In this document: in pieces, positions 8,467-16,911 of the stretch
Numbering within the stretch: position 1 is the first letter of the stretch
Layout of the letters: every line of letters starts with the position of its first letter
Assembly: GCA_002412925.1 (NCBI GenBank)
Contig: DHVZ01000077.1
Location: forward strand, 1 to 64,000
DNA: 64,000 bases
Direction of reading: 5' to 3'
DNA from: Anaerolineales bacterium UBA5195
GTDB lineage: Bacteria; Chloroflexota; Anaerolineae; Anaerolineales; Villigracilaceae
The notes under the pieces: generated by a model
What the model saw: only the letters and a program-made list of their open reading frames with translations
Told to the model about the DNA's origin: nothing
Database searches by the model: none
Made by a program: the position numbers and the translations under genes

Positions 8467-9636
8467 CTAAAGGTATGCGCAAACAGCTCTTATTTTGGTA
8501 ACTTCTACGGTTCCGGCAGTTCCAATAGAGCTCATTCCGGTATTTCCGGTTTTTGTAAGCATGTAATATGTGGTTTTGCTTGCCAGGGAAATATATTTAT
8601 CCTTTTTGCCTGGCGAAATGACAACTACCGGATTTATCCCCAGCCCCAGTGCTGCCTGCGTAAAATCCGCATCTGTTTCACTGTTATTGGCAGTCGACAA
8701 TGTCAGATATTGACTTCCATTCCCTGTGCTGTAATGAGCGGCTTGCCAGCCTAATAGCCAATTTCCAATAGGTATAGATTTTGAATGCAGGTTGTACCAG
8801 GTATTTGCCGTCGGGCTGGCTTGTTGGGCATTTGTGTTATCTGTAAACTCCTCGGTCCACTTGCTATAAAGAAATGGAAAGCCGAATGGCACTTTCGCGT
8901 TGCTGTAAAACGGATTTGTAATTACCGCATTAGTAAGGGTATAGTCAGTGCCGCCATATACCGTGATCAACGTTACCCCACCCGAATAAGCCCCCACATC
9001 TGTGACAATAAAATATTTGTCTGATGTTTGCGTCAGCTTAATTCTCATTCCCACGCAAATGATACCCGTCTGGTCATTATTGACACTGATCACGAATGTT
9101 GGAGCATCTGCGCTCGAATAGCTCCAAGAGCCTGTTCCTGTATTCCAGCCTCCCAATGTAGTAATAGTCTCGCCCACAATGTTTGTACCAGAACGCTTCA
9201 AAACCTGACCATCCGCAATCGCGCCCAGAGCCAGGGCAGTTGGCCCGCTCGTTTCGATCAGTTCGGTTACCATGGGCCACCACCCATCCCCGCTGGATAG
9301 GATTAACTGCGCGCTTTCGGGTGTCACCGTTGCAATCGTCGTTCCCCCCGCATTTTTGACCACCAGGCTGTAAGTCGCCCCAAAATTCACTACCATAAAC
9401 GGATGGTTGTCCGTGCTCTCCGCGGGAAGTTCCACCTCCTGGTTTGACCCGTCCGCATCCAGCACCTGCACCGGCGTATCCGCATCGATCAGCGTCTTTT
9501 TTGCGCTGATCGTCTCCACGTTCCGGTACTCTGCCCGCAGTGTCGCCGCCAACAGGTTGTTGACGTACACCGCCATCACATCCTCCACCCCGTCCGTGTA
9601 ATTGAAATCGTTCAAATCCTTCAAAATATCTACCAT
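8467..9636 (-). CDS. Putative tail fibre protein
   Basis: A 389-residue protein. The short helical N-terminus (VDILKDLNDFNYTDGVEDVM) suits attachment to the tail. A beta-rich, Gly/Thr/Ser/Asn-rich body follows, with GADGQVLKRSG-type turns common in fibres. Position near the end of the tail operon supports a host-recognition role. I see no chaperone domain or catalytic motif. The ATG at 9636 follows a GGGAGATGG-like ribosome site. Confidence 0.65.
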   Translation of the reverse strand: MVDILKDLNDFNYTDGVEDVMAVYVNNLLAATLRAEYRNVETISAKKTLIDADTPVQVLDADGSNQEVELPAESTDNHPFMVVNFGATYSLVVKNAGGTTIATVTPESAQLILSSGDGWWPMVTELIETSGPTALALGAIADGQVLKRSGTNIVGETITTLGGWNTGTGSWSYSSADAPTFVISVNNDQTGIICVGMRIKLTQTSDKYFIVTDVGAYSGGVTLITVYGGTDYTLTNAVITNPFYSNAKVPFGFPFLYSKWTEEFTDNTNAQQASPTANTWYNLHSKSIPIGNWLLGWQAAHYSTGNGSQYLTLSTANNSETDADFTQAALGLGINPVVVISPGKKDKYISLASKTTYYMLTKTGNTGMSSIGTAGTVEVTKIRAVCAYL

Positions 9637-9649
9637 GCCATCTCCCTTT

Positions 9650-10087
9650 CTATTTCCCTGAGCCGAAGGGGGCTGGGTTATAAAACTTCCTCAACCCATC
9701 CGGGATCTGCTCGACCTTACCGCCAGCTCGCACATAAATTTCGGCGTAAATCTCAGCCTTCGCGTTCCAGAATAGCCTCGACGCTGGCCTGAAAATTCCT
9801 GGGTAATTCATCAGCCACAGTGCCTCCGCCGATGGCCCGCCGACGCTCTCCACCAGGATATAAATTTGCAGCGCCTGCCCGAATTCCTCGCCCTGGCTGA
9901 TCCAGCCCAGCGCCTGGTCCAGTTGGTGCGCCCGCTCATGGATGCAGTATTTCTCGCTCGCGCACCAGTATGTCCTGCTCAACGTGTTGTAGGCCCCGCC
10001 ATCCTTCGGGCCGGGGATCGGCAGCAGGCATAACACTGCTGCCGCGATCAACACTGCCAGGCCCAACCAGCTCAGTTTACGGTACAC
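9650..10087 (-). CDS. Membrane-anchored protein with an HExxH-like motif
   Basis: About 145 residues from a GTG at 10087, overlapping the end of the previous gene by 11 bp. An N-terminal membrane helix (WLGLAVLIAAAVLCLLPIP) leads to an extracytoplasmic domain with a Cys pair (WCASEKYCIHERAHQLDQA). HERAH matches the HExxH zinc-protease signature, and Glu is frequent further on (VESVGGPSAEAL). Whether it is an active metallopeptidase is unknown. The frame stays open upstream through the preceding gene, so the start is uncertain. Confidence 0.5.
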   Translation of the reverse strand: MYRKLSWLGLAVLIAAAVLCLLPIPGPKDGGAYNTLSRTYWCASEKYCIHERAHQLDQALGWISQGEEFGQALQIYILVESVGGPSAEALWLMNYPGIFRPASRLFWNAKAEIYAEIYVRAGGKVEQIPDGLRKFYNPAPFGSGK

Positions 10088-10742
10088 CGATTGCCATCCA
10101 CGGAATGTCGATGATAAATTGACTGGCTGATCCCTCGCTCCATACGCCAATATAAAAACTTGAGACTGTGGGCGTATACATTTGCCAATCGAACTCCGTT
10201 CTTGTAGATCCAGAAACCTGCTCGGGCGGGCCAACAAAAACCAATGGCGGATTCGAAAACGCCACCGGAAACGTGATCAACCAGGTCCCATATGCTGTTC
10301 CAACTGCAGTTGTCAGTCTTGCACATCCAACTTGCATCACTGCATTCGTTGGCGTATATGTCGTTGCGCCGGGCACCCACCAGTCATTCGCATCGCCGCC
10401 CTGCCTACGAATCACTGAAGGCATCGCCGCCCATTCCTTTGCCGACGCCCCCGAGTTTTGCCGCACGCCCTGGTAGGCGCTGCCGCCCGCCGGGAAAGTG
10501 GACGGCGGCGCAGCAAATTTCATCTTGCCCGGCTCCGATGTGTCTTCTGTCAACAGATAGCCATTATTCCCGGTTACGGCCACCTTCGTCAGGCGGTTTG
10601 CCGCGGTTGACACCAGCAGTTGCCCGGCTGCTGTCAATGCCCCAAACACCGCCCTGAAATTATCTCCCAGGTAGGTATTCAGGTATGCGTCATCGATCCA
10701 GTCCCCCGCCGCCGCGATCGGAACATTGGTGTAATCAGTCAT
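10077..10742 (-). CDS. Tail fibre / receptor-binding protein with H-type-lectin-like C-terminus
   Basis: 221 residues. The N-terminus (DYTNVPIAAAGDWIDDAYLNTY) resembles phage tail proteins that attach a fibre. Residues about 150-215 read like an H-type lectin or fibre-tip beta sandwich, with FPVAFSNPPLVFVGP followed by FYIGVWSEGSASQFIIDIPW. It is probably part of the adhesion apparatus. The start overlaps the upstream gene's stop by 8 bases, so the two are translationally coupled. Confidence 0.65.
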   Translation of the reverse strand: MTDYTNVPIAAAGDWIDDAYLNTYLGDNFRAVFGALTAAGQLLVSTAANRLTKVAVTGNNGYLLTEDTSEPGKMKFAAPPSTFPAGGSAYQGVRQNSGASAKEWAAMPSVIRRQGGDANDWWVPGATTYTPTNAVMQVGCARLTTAVGTAYGTWLITFPVAFSNPPLVFVGPPEQVSGSTRTEFDWQMYTPTVSSFYIGVWSEGSASQFIIDIPWMAIGVP

Positions 10743-11268
10743 GGCTCACCTCTTCTCCCCCTAAATCGCCGTGCCCCCCGGCTATTTGGGGGGATGTCGC
10801 TTCAGCGACAGGGGGGTCATTCTCCTCCTCCAACTCCTCCGCCTTCACACCCGGCCTCCAATCGCGTGCCAGGTTTTCAGGCTTCGAATTCAGCACCTTT
10901 TCGATTTCATTTCTGCCAAAACCCTCTACAATCGGCCTTTTCAGCAAAGCCGCCTTGATTTCTCCCCAGTCCTCCGGGAATTCCACCGGCCTGGCCGCCA
11001 CGCTCCCGCCGTTCCCGCAGGTTGTGCAATAAAAGATTGGCTCCTGGTCATCCACATACTCATGCCGCCCGCAGATCGGGCATTGTGCCAGCACCCGCCC
11101 CGTGTTGACGAACGCCTGCACCGGCTCCCCGTTCACCGTCCGCCCGTCCCACGCCACCGTAATCCGCTTCAACTGCACCTGCCTCGCGCTCGCGCTCCTG
11201 ATCCACGCCCCCACGCCGATCATATTGTCGCGCTTCGCAATATCCTTCGCTGTGATCAATCTATTCAT
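10735..11268 (-). CDS. Zinc-ribbon phage protein whose C-terminus is encoded by a dispersed repeat
   Basis: 177 residues from the ATG at 11268. A four-Cys zinc ribbon (CPICGRHEYV, then FYCTTCGNGG) lies at about residues 64-87. The helical segment NEIEKVLNSKPENLARDWRPG resembles short anchoring motifs. The last 20-25 residues (SPQIAGGHGDLGGEEVSHD) are encoded by repeat copy 1, so the original stop was probably overwritten by the insertion. Function unknown; it sits between the tail hub and fibre genes. Confidence 0.65.
   Translation of the reverse strand: MNRLITAKDIAKRDNMIGVGAWIRSASARQVQLKRITVAWDGRTVNGEPVQAFVNTGRVLAQCPICGRHEYVDDQEPIFYCTTCGNGGSVAARPVEFPEDWGEIKAALLKRPIVEGFGRNEIEKVLNSKPENLARDWRPGVKAEELEEENDPPVAEATSPQIAGGHGDLGGEEVSHD
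10755..10818 (-). repeat. Palindromic repeat copy 1
   Basis: CCCCCTAAAT...ATTTGGGGGG stem followed by the tail type GATGTCGC..CAGCGACAGGGGGG. It lies inside the 3' end of the zinc-ribbon gene. Confidence 0.75.
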
Positions 11269-11288
11269 AATGTCTCCTTGTTTTCTCC

Positions 11289-11340
11289 TTCCCCTAAATT
11301 CCCTGCTCTTGGGAATTTGGGGGAAGGCCGGGATGGGGGC
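11289..11340 (-). repeat. Palindromic repeat copy 2
   Basis: Short version with central CTGCTCTTG and the tail type GAAGGCCGGGATGGGGG. It abuts the stop codon of the 11340-12854 gene. Confidence 0.75.
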
Positions 11341-12854
11341 TACAAACTCCCCAGTTGGAACGGTATCTGCACCGGGATCTGCACCCCAGTTGCCAGGTTC
11401 ACGAACGGCTCCAGGTACCACTGCGTCTGCACCACGATCCCTGCCGGGTCATCGAACTTGTGGCTGATCCGCATCACCCTGAACAACTGGTTGATCCCCG
11501 TCACCGTCACGCGGATCACCTGCCCCAGGTCTACCGCAAACTGCACTTCCGGGTTCGGCATCAAATTCACCACCAGGTAATTCCGCGCCTGCGAAAGGTA
11601 CAGCCCCAGCAAGTCCCTGTACTGCTTCGCCATGTTCACATTCTGCTCAGTTTCCATCACAAACGGCAGCGGCCCAAATTGCCGCACGCTCGTCGCGTCC
11701 CGATACTTGAATGTCGATGTGGTCGTTTGCGCCAGGGGGTTGCCGCGCAATTTCAACAGCCAGATATAAGCATCGCTTGCTCCGCTGTTGGTGATCGTCA
11801 ATTGCGCCCCGGTTGCGAATGCCGTCATCGTCATGCTGATATCCGCCGTCAGGTCTGCGCCGCTCCCATCGCTCACGCTGTTCCCCAGGTAATCTGTGCT
11901 GGCTACCGGCGTCAAAAGGCTTTTCACCGGCACCACCTCATCGTTGTACTTGAACTCTGCCCACACGTCATCCACCGTTTCCCCGGCCTGCACCAACAGC
12001 GATCCGCTCATTCGCCACACTTCCTGCGTCGTCTCCTCTGTCCTCGGCGATGATCGTACCTCCACCAGGTTGCGGATCACTTCGCTGGGTGTCATCCGCT
12101 TGATCCCGTTCACCAGGATATCGTCGCTCGTCAGCGTCAGTGCTTCTGTATTGGCGTAGTTTCTGCTGCGGAACACCAGTTTCCCGTCCGCCGCCATATT
12201 CACAGTTCCTAGCTCATTCTGCGCCAGCTCATGCATCACTCGCGCCGGGCTGCGCGCATCCACCCAGAAATACGGCCACGCATCCACACCCGCGTCCAGT
12301 GTCGCCCCCCACACCCGCGGCCAGTTGGCCGCCGCCAGCACCAGCTGCATCGCGTCATCCGCATAGATGCTTTCCTGTAGTGGGATCGTCACGCTGTTCG
12401 CCTGGTTGCGCAGGAAAGCCCAGCCATCATTCCCGCTGAACTTCGCCATCCGCATCCCGCGCTCTGTATACGATGCCGGTTCGTTCAAGACCCCGGCCAT
12501 CAATCCATGGCGCGCCTCCCCTGGTGTCCGCACCCGGCACCTGAACAGCTTCCCGCCCACCAGCTTCCCGAACAGCGGCGAATCCGTGTTATACGGGTCA
12601 AAGCGCCTGTCAGCATCCAGGAACGTTGCGCTGAATTTCCCGGTTTCCTCTTCCTCGAAGCCTCTCCCGTTTACATCGATCGTATACTTCCTCCCCCGCT
12701 CGATGCTCATATCCACCAGCACATTCCCCTCGTTTGAACCATCGAACAGGTCATCACTGTCCCAATCCACCTCCACCCCATACCGTGGGCTGGTCAGGAC
12801 CGTTGGCCCAAACTTGAATGACCCGAACTTCCGCTGTCCAAACTGATTCGCCAT
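11340..12854 (-). CDS. Siphovirus tail protein (distal tail / baseplate hub-like)
   Basis: 504 residues directly downstream of the tape measure gene, the usual place of the distal-tail and hub proteins. The beta-rich N-terminus (FGQRKFGSFKFG, then VLTSPRYGVEVDWDSDDLFD) precedes a segment with phage tail-hub flavour (FSATFLDADRRFDPYN) and the long region VRSSPRTEETTQEVWRMSG. It may form the central hub that anchors the fibres. No enzymatic motif is seen. Assignment rests on position, size and composition. Confidence 0.65.
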   Translation of the reverse strand: MANQFGQRKFGSFKFGPTVLTSPRYGVEVDWDSDDLFDGSNEGNVLVDMSIERGRKYTIDVNGRGFEEEETGKFSATFLDADRRFDPYNTDSPLFGKLVGGKLFRCRVRTPGEARHGLMAGVLNEPASYTERGMRMAKFSGNDGWAFLRNQANSVTIPLQESIYADDAMQLVLAAANWPRVWGATLDAGVDAWPYFWVDARSPARVMHELAQNELGTVNMAADGKLVFRSRNYANTEALTLTSDDILVNGIKRMTPSEVIRNLVEVRSSPRTEETTQEVWRMSGSLLVQAGETVDDVWAEFKYNDEVVPVKSLLTPVASTDYLGNSVSDGSGADLTADISMTMTAFATGAQLTITNSGASDAYIWLLKLRGNPLAQTTTSTFKYRDATSVRQFGPLPFVMETEQNVNMAKQYRDLLGLYLSQARNYLVVNLMPNPEVQFAVDLGQVIRVTVTGINQLFRVMRISHKFDDPAGIVVQTQWYLEPFVNLATGVQIPVQIPFQLGSL

Positions 12855-12870
12855 ATTCCTTTTTTCCTTC

Positions 12871-12958
12871 TTCCCCCAAATCGCCGTGCCCTGCCCCGCG
12901 TGTTTTTCGCGGGGTTGCGGCTATTTGGGGGGATGCCCGAAGGGCAGGGGGGCAGGGG
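12871..12958 (-). repeat. Palindromic repeat copy 3 (full length)
   Basis: Full element: outer AAATCGCCG..CGGCTATTT stem, inner CCCCGCG-TGTTTTT-CGCGGGG hairpin, tail GATGCCCGAAGGGCAGGGGGG. It fills the gap between tape measure and tail hub and abuts the tape measure stop. Confidence 0.85.
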
Positions 12959-14767
12959 TTACTGCTTCCTCGCCTGCCTTATGCTCTTCTCGATAAACGG
13001 CGCCAACACCCGCTCCGCTTCATACTGGTCTCCCGTGCTGATCATCGGGCTGAAAACGAATTGCACGTTCCCGCCCATTCCACCGCCCAGCCCGCTCATC
13101 ACATTGCCCGTGGAAAGCGCTGGGGCCGCCATTGCGCCCAGATTCCCGGATAATTCCGGCAAACCCATCCCAGAAACCGCCTGGAGCGCTTCCTGCACGC
13201 CCCATAGGCCGATCTCCCACGGTGTCGGGCTGCCCGGTGTCATCCATGCCGGTAATTTCATGTTATTCAGCGTGTTGGTGACATCCCGCAGCCACCCGGT
13301 CACGGTTTGCAATATTCCGGTCAGCCGCCTGAACGAATCCACGATATACCCGCCGAACCAATCCGCGATCGCTCTTGCAATCGGTGCGCCTGTTGTGTTC
13401 CACCATCTCGCCAGCGCCTCGAACACCGGCATCAATTGCGTCGCCAGCACCCCGAACACCAGCTTCAGGGCGGGCCACAAAACATTCTGCCAGATGCCTG
13501 CCAGGATCTTCAACTGCAAGCCGAACACCGCCCCCAAAAAGTTCCCGATTGCCTGCAAAAATGGAAACAGCACCTGGCTCATCCAGTTCCATACCGCCAT
13601 GATCGCCGGGAGCAGTGTATTCGTCCAGAAACTCGCCAGCTTTGCCAGCGCTGCCGTCACGTTCGTCGCCAGCCAGTTCCACAACTGCACCAGGATCGGT
13701 TGCAGCCAGGCCCACACCGCCGCCAGCTTCTCCTGGATCCCGCCCCAATTATTCGTCCAGGCCAGGTACAGCAAACCCAGCACGGCGATGATCGCCAAAA
13801 TCGCCAGCCCCACCGGCCCGGCCAAAACGCCTGCAATCGCCGTCAATACCGGCCAGATCGCGGTCAGGGTTGTGATCAGGCTTCCCACCACCAACAGCAG
13901 TGGCCCAATCGCCGCCGCAATTGCCAGCACCACCACGATCGTTTTTTGAATTTCCGGGGAAAGCCCGGAAAACTGTGTGATCAATCCACTGATAAATTGT
14001 ACAGCTTGCAGCGCATACGGTAGCAATTGTGTTCCCAGCGTCACCGCCGCGTCTGCCAGTTGCGCCTTCGCGATCCGCGTGCTGTTTGCCAGCCCGTCCG
14101 CAGTCCGCAGGAAATCTCCTTGCGCCGCTGTGCTTTTTTCCACCATCAACGCATACAGCGCCTGGTAACTGGCTGCCTGGGTCAGTTCTTCCTTCTCCCC
14201 GATCAACCCCATTTGCAGCGCCTTGGTCTTTACCGCCGCCTTATCGATCACGATCCCCATCCGCCTCAGCGGTTCATATTGCCCCGCCGTGGCGCTCTGG
14301 ATCGCCGCCAGCGCATCTTCTGGCCTCAGGTTGTAAAACGATGCCCAGTCCGATGATAGTGTCACCATCGATTCAGCCCACTTCAGGTTTTCATCCGTGT
14401 TCAACCCCGCTGATTTCCCCATCGCGCCAAACGTGGCAATCGCATCCAGCGCCGCTTGCTGGCTCTGTCCCAGCGCCGTCGCCGCTGTCTTCGACCATTC
14501 CAGCGCATCCTGGCTCATCGCTTCGAATACTTCGCTCGATTTATTCTTCGTTTCCTCGTAATTGCTGGCCGCGTCCGTTGCGAATAACCCCAGCCCGATG
14601 ATTGGCAGCGTCACCGCCCCCGTCATCTGCATGCCAACCTTCTGCATGTCCTGCCCCATCTTATCCATTGATGCAAGTACATCCCCCTTTGCAGTTTTTA
14701 TGTCCTTCATCAATTGGCTGGCGTCGCCTACCAGTTCCAGGACCGCTTCGCCTAAACTGCTGCTCAT
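12959..14767 (-). CDS. Tail tape measure protein
   Basis: A 602-residue tape measure protein. The helical N-terminus (SSSLGEAVLELVGDASQLMK) is typical. The TP901-like core has AASNYEETKNKSSEVFEAM, followed by repeated LATFGAMGK-type helices. Hydrophobic segments with runs of Trp lie at about 265-400 (VVLAIAAAIGPLLLVVGSL, GLLYLAWTNNWGGIQ). The short length predicts a short siphovirus tail of roughly 90 nm at 0.15 nm per residue. It follows the tail chaperone pair and precedes the hub. Confidence 0.9.
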   Translation of the reverse strand: MSSSLGEAVLELVGDASQLMKDIKTAKGDVLASMDKMGQDMQKVGMQMTGAVTLPIIGLGLFATDAASNYEETKNKSSEVFEAMSQDALEWSKTAATALGQSQQAALDAIATFGAMGKSAGLNTDENLKWAESMVTLSSDWASFYNLRPEDALAAIQSATAGQYEPLRRMGIVIDKAAVKTKALQMGLIGEKEELTQAASYQALYALMVEKSTAAQGDFLRTADGLANSTRIAKAQLADAAVTLGTQLLPYALQAVQFISGLITQFSGLSPEIQKTIVVVLAIAAAIGPLLLVVGSLITTLTAIWPVLTAIAGVLAGPVGLAILAIIAVLGLLYLAWTNNWGGIQEKLAAVWAWLQPILVQLWNWLATNVTAALAKLASFWTNTLLPAIMAVWNWMSQVLFPFLQAIGNFLGAVFGLQLKILAGIWQNVLWPALKLVFGVLATQLMPVFEALARWWNTTGAPIARAIADWFGGYIVDSFRRLTGILQTVTGWLRDVTNTLNNMKLPAWMTPGSPTPWEIGLWGVQEALQAVSGMGLPELSGNLGAMAAPALSTGNVMSGLGGGMGGNVQFVFSPMISTGDQYEAERVLAPFIEKSIRQARKQ

Positions 14768-14785
14768 CTCGCGCTCCCTTTGCTC

Positions 14786-15114
14786 TTATTGATCAACATG
14801 CCGCACTCCAATGCCCATCAGTTTCAACCTTGCCGGGCTTGCCGGTTTGATGCTGTTATCTGCCTCGATCATCGCCGCTCGCATCCATGCGCTCTGCGCC
14901 GCCTCGCGATGATTTTCTTTCATGTGTGGGATCGAGACCGCGTCTGAAAGCAAGAGCTTCAATTCTGCCTGCCGGGCTGGTAATCGCTCCAGGTACGCGC
15001 TGATCGCCGCCAGCGGCATCCCTCTAATATCCTCGTAGCCCAGCCCATACCAGAAGCTCAGGCGGCTGAAGGCTGTTCCCCAGTCGCTTTTTTCAGGGCG
15101 GTCTCCAATGCGTT
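14786..15114 (-). CDS. Tail assembly chaperone, -1 frameshift extension (gpT-like)
   Basis: A 108-codon open frame entered by -1 slippage from the 15438 gene. It adds RIGDRPEKSDWG, then FWYGLGYEDIRGMPLAAISA and a helical C-terminus ending IGVRHVDQ. The predicted fusion is about 217 residues (109 + 108). No good start or ribosome site is needed or seen in this frame. The G/G-T arrangement of two overlapping chaperone frames just before the tape measure gene is conserved in long-tailed phages. Confidence 0.8.
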
Positions 15115-15438
15115 TTTTCCCTGCGTCTCCTCGATGTAAAACGTCAGGATTCTCACCTTCAGCATGAAGGCCAGCTCCTCCAGCGGCAAATTCTTGCACA
15201 ACATCCCCAGCATCTCGTTCAGCACGGCCTCGAGTTCTTTAGCCTGCCCATCGTCTAGCTCCGGGTTGTTCTGCATTTTTATCGAGCGCGCGTGCAAACC
15301 CTGGAATTTGACAATCTCCTGCGGCCCGAACCCTTCCATCCGCACCAATTCATACTCCTGTCCCTGCCAGCGCACCTTCACCGCCCGCGCCTGCCCGAAC
15401 AGTTCATCCAAATCTAACGCTTTTCTCTGTTCATCCAT
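15058..15438 (-). CDS. Tail assembly chaperone (gpG-like)
   Basis: 126 residues, helical, with LDLDELFGQARAVKVRWQG at the N-terminus and FGPQEIVKFQGLHARS in the middle. It lies between the major tail protein and the tape measure, the position of lambda gpG. Near its end, codons 108-109 (AAA AAC) form a slippery heptamer that leads into the gpT-like frame. In the zero frame only 17 more residues follow, ending GEQPSAA. Confidence 0.82.
   Translation of the reverse strand: MDEQRKALDLDELFGQARAVKVRWQGQEYELVRMEGFGPQEIVKFQGLHARSIKMQNNPELDDGQAKELEAVLNEMLGMLCKNLPLEELAFMLKVRILTFYIEETQGKNALETALKKATGEQPSAA
15112..15118 (-). promoter_or_regulatory. Programmed -1 ribosomal frameshift site
   Basis: The minus strand reads A AAA AAC with AAA and AAC in frame with the 15438 start (codons 108 and 109), a canonical X XXY YYZ heptamer. 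It overlaps G GGA AAA one codon earlier. Slippage by -1 enters exactly the frame that stays open to 14786. A later AAA AAA in the overlap is a weaker alternative. Confidence 0.82.
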
Positions 15439-15470
15439 GTTTTATTCCTCAGTTTCTACTCATCCCCTCT

Positions 15471-15529
15471 CCCCCCAAATATCCCGTAGGGTATTTGGGG
15501 GGATGCCCGTAGGGCAGGGGGGCAGGGGT
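15471..15529 (-). repeat. Palindromic repeat copy 4
   Basis: CCCCCCAAATATCCCGTAGGGTATTTGGGGGG stem plus tail GATGCCCGTAGGGCAGGGGGG. It lies 5 bases from the major tail protein stop. Confidence 0.8.
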
Positions 15530-15533
15530 GGGC

Positions 15534-16118
15534 CTACGCCGCCACCGCATCCTGCATCGTAAACAGCCCAAAGCGCTCAGATTCGGTCGCCGCGGTCAGA
15601 TCTTCCAGCGCCTCGAACTTCACCGGGATCAACGTCTTCCCGTCCTTCGTGAACTCCATCTCCACGTCGTCGCCGAAATACCCGCGCGGAACGTAATACT
15701 GCGCCGGAAAATCTCCGTAAGCCGAAACGCCGCGGAACAACAGCGCGTATTCTGTCACAATTGCCCCGGCGTGTGGTTTCAGCGTGCGAATGCCGATCGT
15801 TCCCGAACCGGGAGCCGTATCCGTCACCGTTCCGCCGATCACGTTCGCCAGGTTCTCCAGCGTGCTCTCTTGCAGGTTCGTCTCGATCGTTATGCCTTCC
15901 TCGGTGCGCACAGCCTTCACCTTGCCTGTCCGCTGATCCGACCCAAAGGCCTCGATATTCTGGGTCTTGTTGATTTTCACGCCGCCATCCGTCTCGCCCA
16001 GCGCCGTCCAGCCCGTCCCAGGGGCTGCGTTCACTGCCGGGGCTGCCAGGCTGGCCGCCCCAATGTACAGTGTTCCAGTGCCCACCAGTAAAGCATAAGG
16101 GGTTGTATTGACTGTCAT
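15534..16118 (-). CDS. Major tail tube protein
   Basis: 194 residues, beta-rich, starting TVNTTPYALLVGTGTLYIGA and containing GWTALGETDGGVKINKTQN, the pattern of phage tail-tube proteins built on the gpV/Hcp fold. It is followed by the chaperone pair and the tape measure, which fixes its identity by synteny. Only 3 bases separate its start from the stop of the upstream 61-residue gene. Confidence 0.85.
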   Translation of the reverse strand: MTVNTTPYALLVGTGTLYIGAASLAAPAVNAAPGTGWTALGETDGGVKINKTQNIEAFGSDQRTGKVKAVRTEEGITIETNLQESTLENLANVIGGTVTDTAPGSGTIGIRTLKPHAGAIVTEYALLFRGVSAYGDFPAQYYVPRGYFGDDVEMEFTKDGKTLIPVKFEALEDLTAATESERFGLFTMQDAVAA

Positions 16119-16121
16119 TCT

Positions 16122-16307
16122 CTACTCCTTCACATAGTCTGCGTAGCCCATCGCCACAATGCGCTCGGCTTCGCTCGCGGATAAGTTGACCACCTCGCCC
16201 GGCCCGCCCACACCCTCCACCGCGCGCCCTGGCTTGATCTTGATCGCCACCGTCTTATTGCTGACGGGATGAATCACCTTGTTTTGAACCGTTGTCATAT
16301 CTTTCAT
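16122..16307 (-). CDS. Small phage protein with a PxxxA-type C-terminal motif
   Basis: 61 residues, with KVIHPVSNKTVAIKIKPGRA then GEVVNLSASEAERIVAMGYADYV. The end resembles the 19836-20048 gene product (MPESEARQYIKDGYVRI): an acidic hinge, then a helix with A/G-Y-ADYV. Both look like the small SH3-like or Lys-rich accessory proteins often encoded beside capsid and tail-tube genes. AAGGAG precedes the start. Function unknown. Confidence 0.6.
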   Translation of the reverse strand: MKDMTTVQNKVIHPVSNKTVAIKIKPGRAVEGVGGPGEVVNLSASEAERIVAMGYADYVKE

Positions 16308-16330
16308 ATCTCTCCTTCACTGTTTTCCCC

Positions 16331-16404
16331 TTCCCCTAAATCGGTGCCCTGCCCCGCGTGCTTTTCGCGGGGTTTCCGATTTGGGGGAAGGCCGGGATGG
16401 GGGT
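16331..16404 (-). repeat. Palindromic repeat copy 5
   Basis: Contains the inner CCCCGCG..CGCGGGG hairpin; tail type GAAGGCCGGGATGGGGG. It abuts the stop of the 16404-16817 gene. Confidence 0.8.
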
Positions 16405-16817
16405 CATGCAACAGCCTCCTCGGCTACCAGCGCCTCGAAAAACGCCAGGCCCATCTCTTTATTCAGGTCCTTGTCATATAAAATCGAAAAACCCGAATCC
16501 TGCTTGAAGTAGTGCATCAGTGCGCTGCCCAGGCTGGTTGACACCACTGTTCTTTCGCTCTCTCGGCTCAGGTCCACCAGCTCGCGCCAGGCATCGATCA
16601 CCTCGATCCGTTTCTCAGCTCTGATCTGCACCTCGACCCGTATCTTTGACGTGCTTCCGTAGAGTTCTGGCTGCCCGCCATCCAGGATCACACTCACACC
16701 CAATTGGTCGCTTTTCCACTCCACGCCATACCGGTGCTTCCCGGCCACTCGCCCGCCAGCCTTCGTCAGGTTCGCAGCCAGCCACTTGATTACCACTTCC
16801 AACGGATCGATTTCCAT
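16404..16817 (-). CDS. Putative tail completion / terminator protein
   Basis: 137 residues (EIDPLEVVIKWLAANLTKAG at the start, then RVEVQIRAEKRIEVIDAWRE). The mixed alpha/beta pattern and the position just before the tail tube, after an HK97-gp10-like protein, fit the tail terminator (gpU/DUF3168-like) slot. The assignment is by synteny; sequence resemblance is weak by eye. Confidence 0.6.
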   Translation of the reverse strand: MEIDPLEVVIKWLAANLTKAGGRVAGKHRYGVEWKSDQLGVSVILDGGQPELYGSTSKIRVEVQIRAEKRIEVIDAWRELVDLSRESERTVVSTSLGSALMHYFKQDSGFSILYDKDLNKEMGLAFFEALVAEEAVA

Positions 16818-16830
16818 GCTTCTCCTTTTC

Positions 16831-16910
16831 TCCCCCTAAATCGGCGCCCTGCCCCGCGTGCTTTTCGCGGGGTTTCCGATTTGGGGGGATGCCCACAGGG
16901 CAGGGGGGTC
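16831..16910 (-). repeat. Palindromic repeat copy 6
   Basis: Inner hairpin present; tail GATGCCCACAGGGCAGGGGGG. It ends just before the stop of the 16912-17337 gene. Confidence 0.8.
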
Positions 16911-16911
16911 A

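Noticed and set aside
8467..10742. Diversity-generating retroelement target in the fibre genes
   Set aside because: No reverse transcriptase and no template repeat were found.
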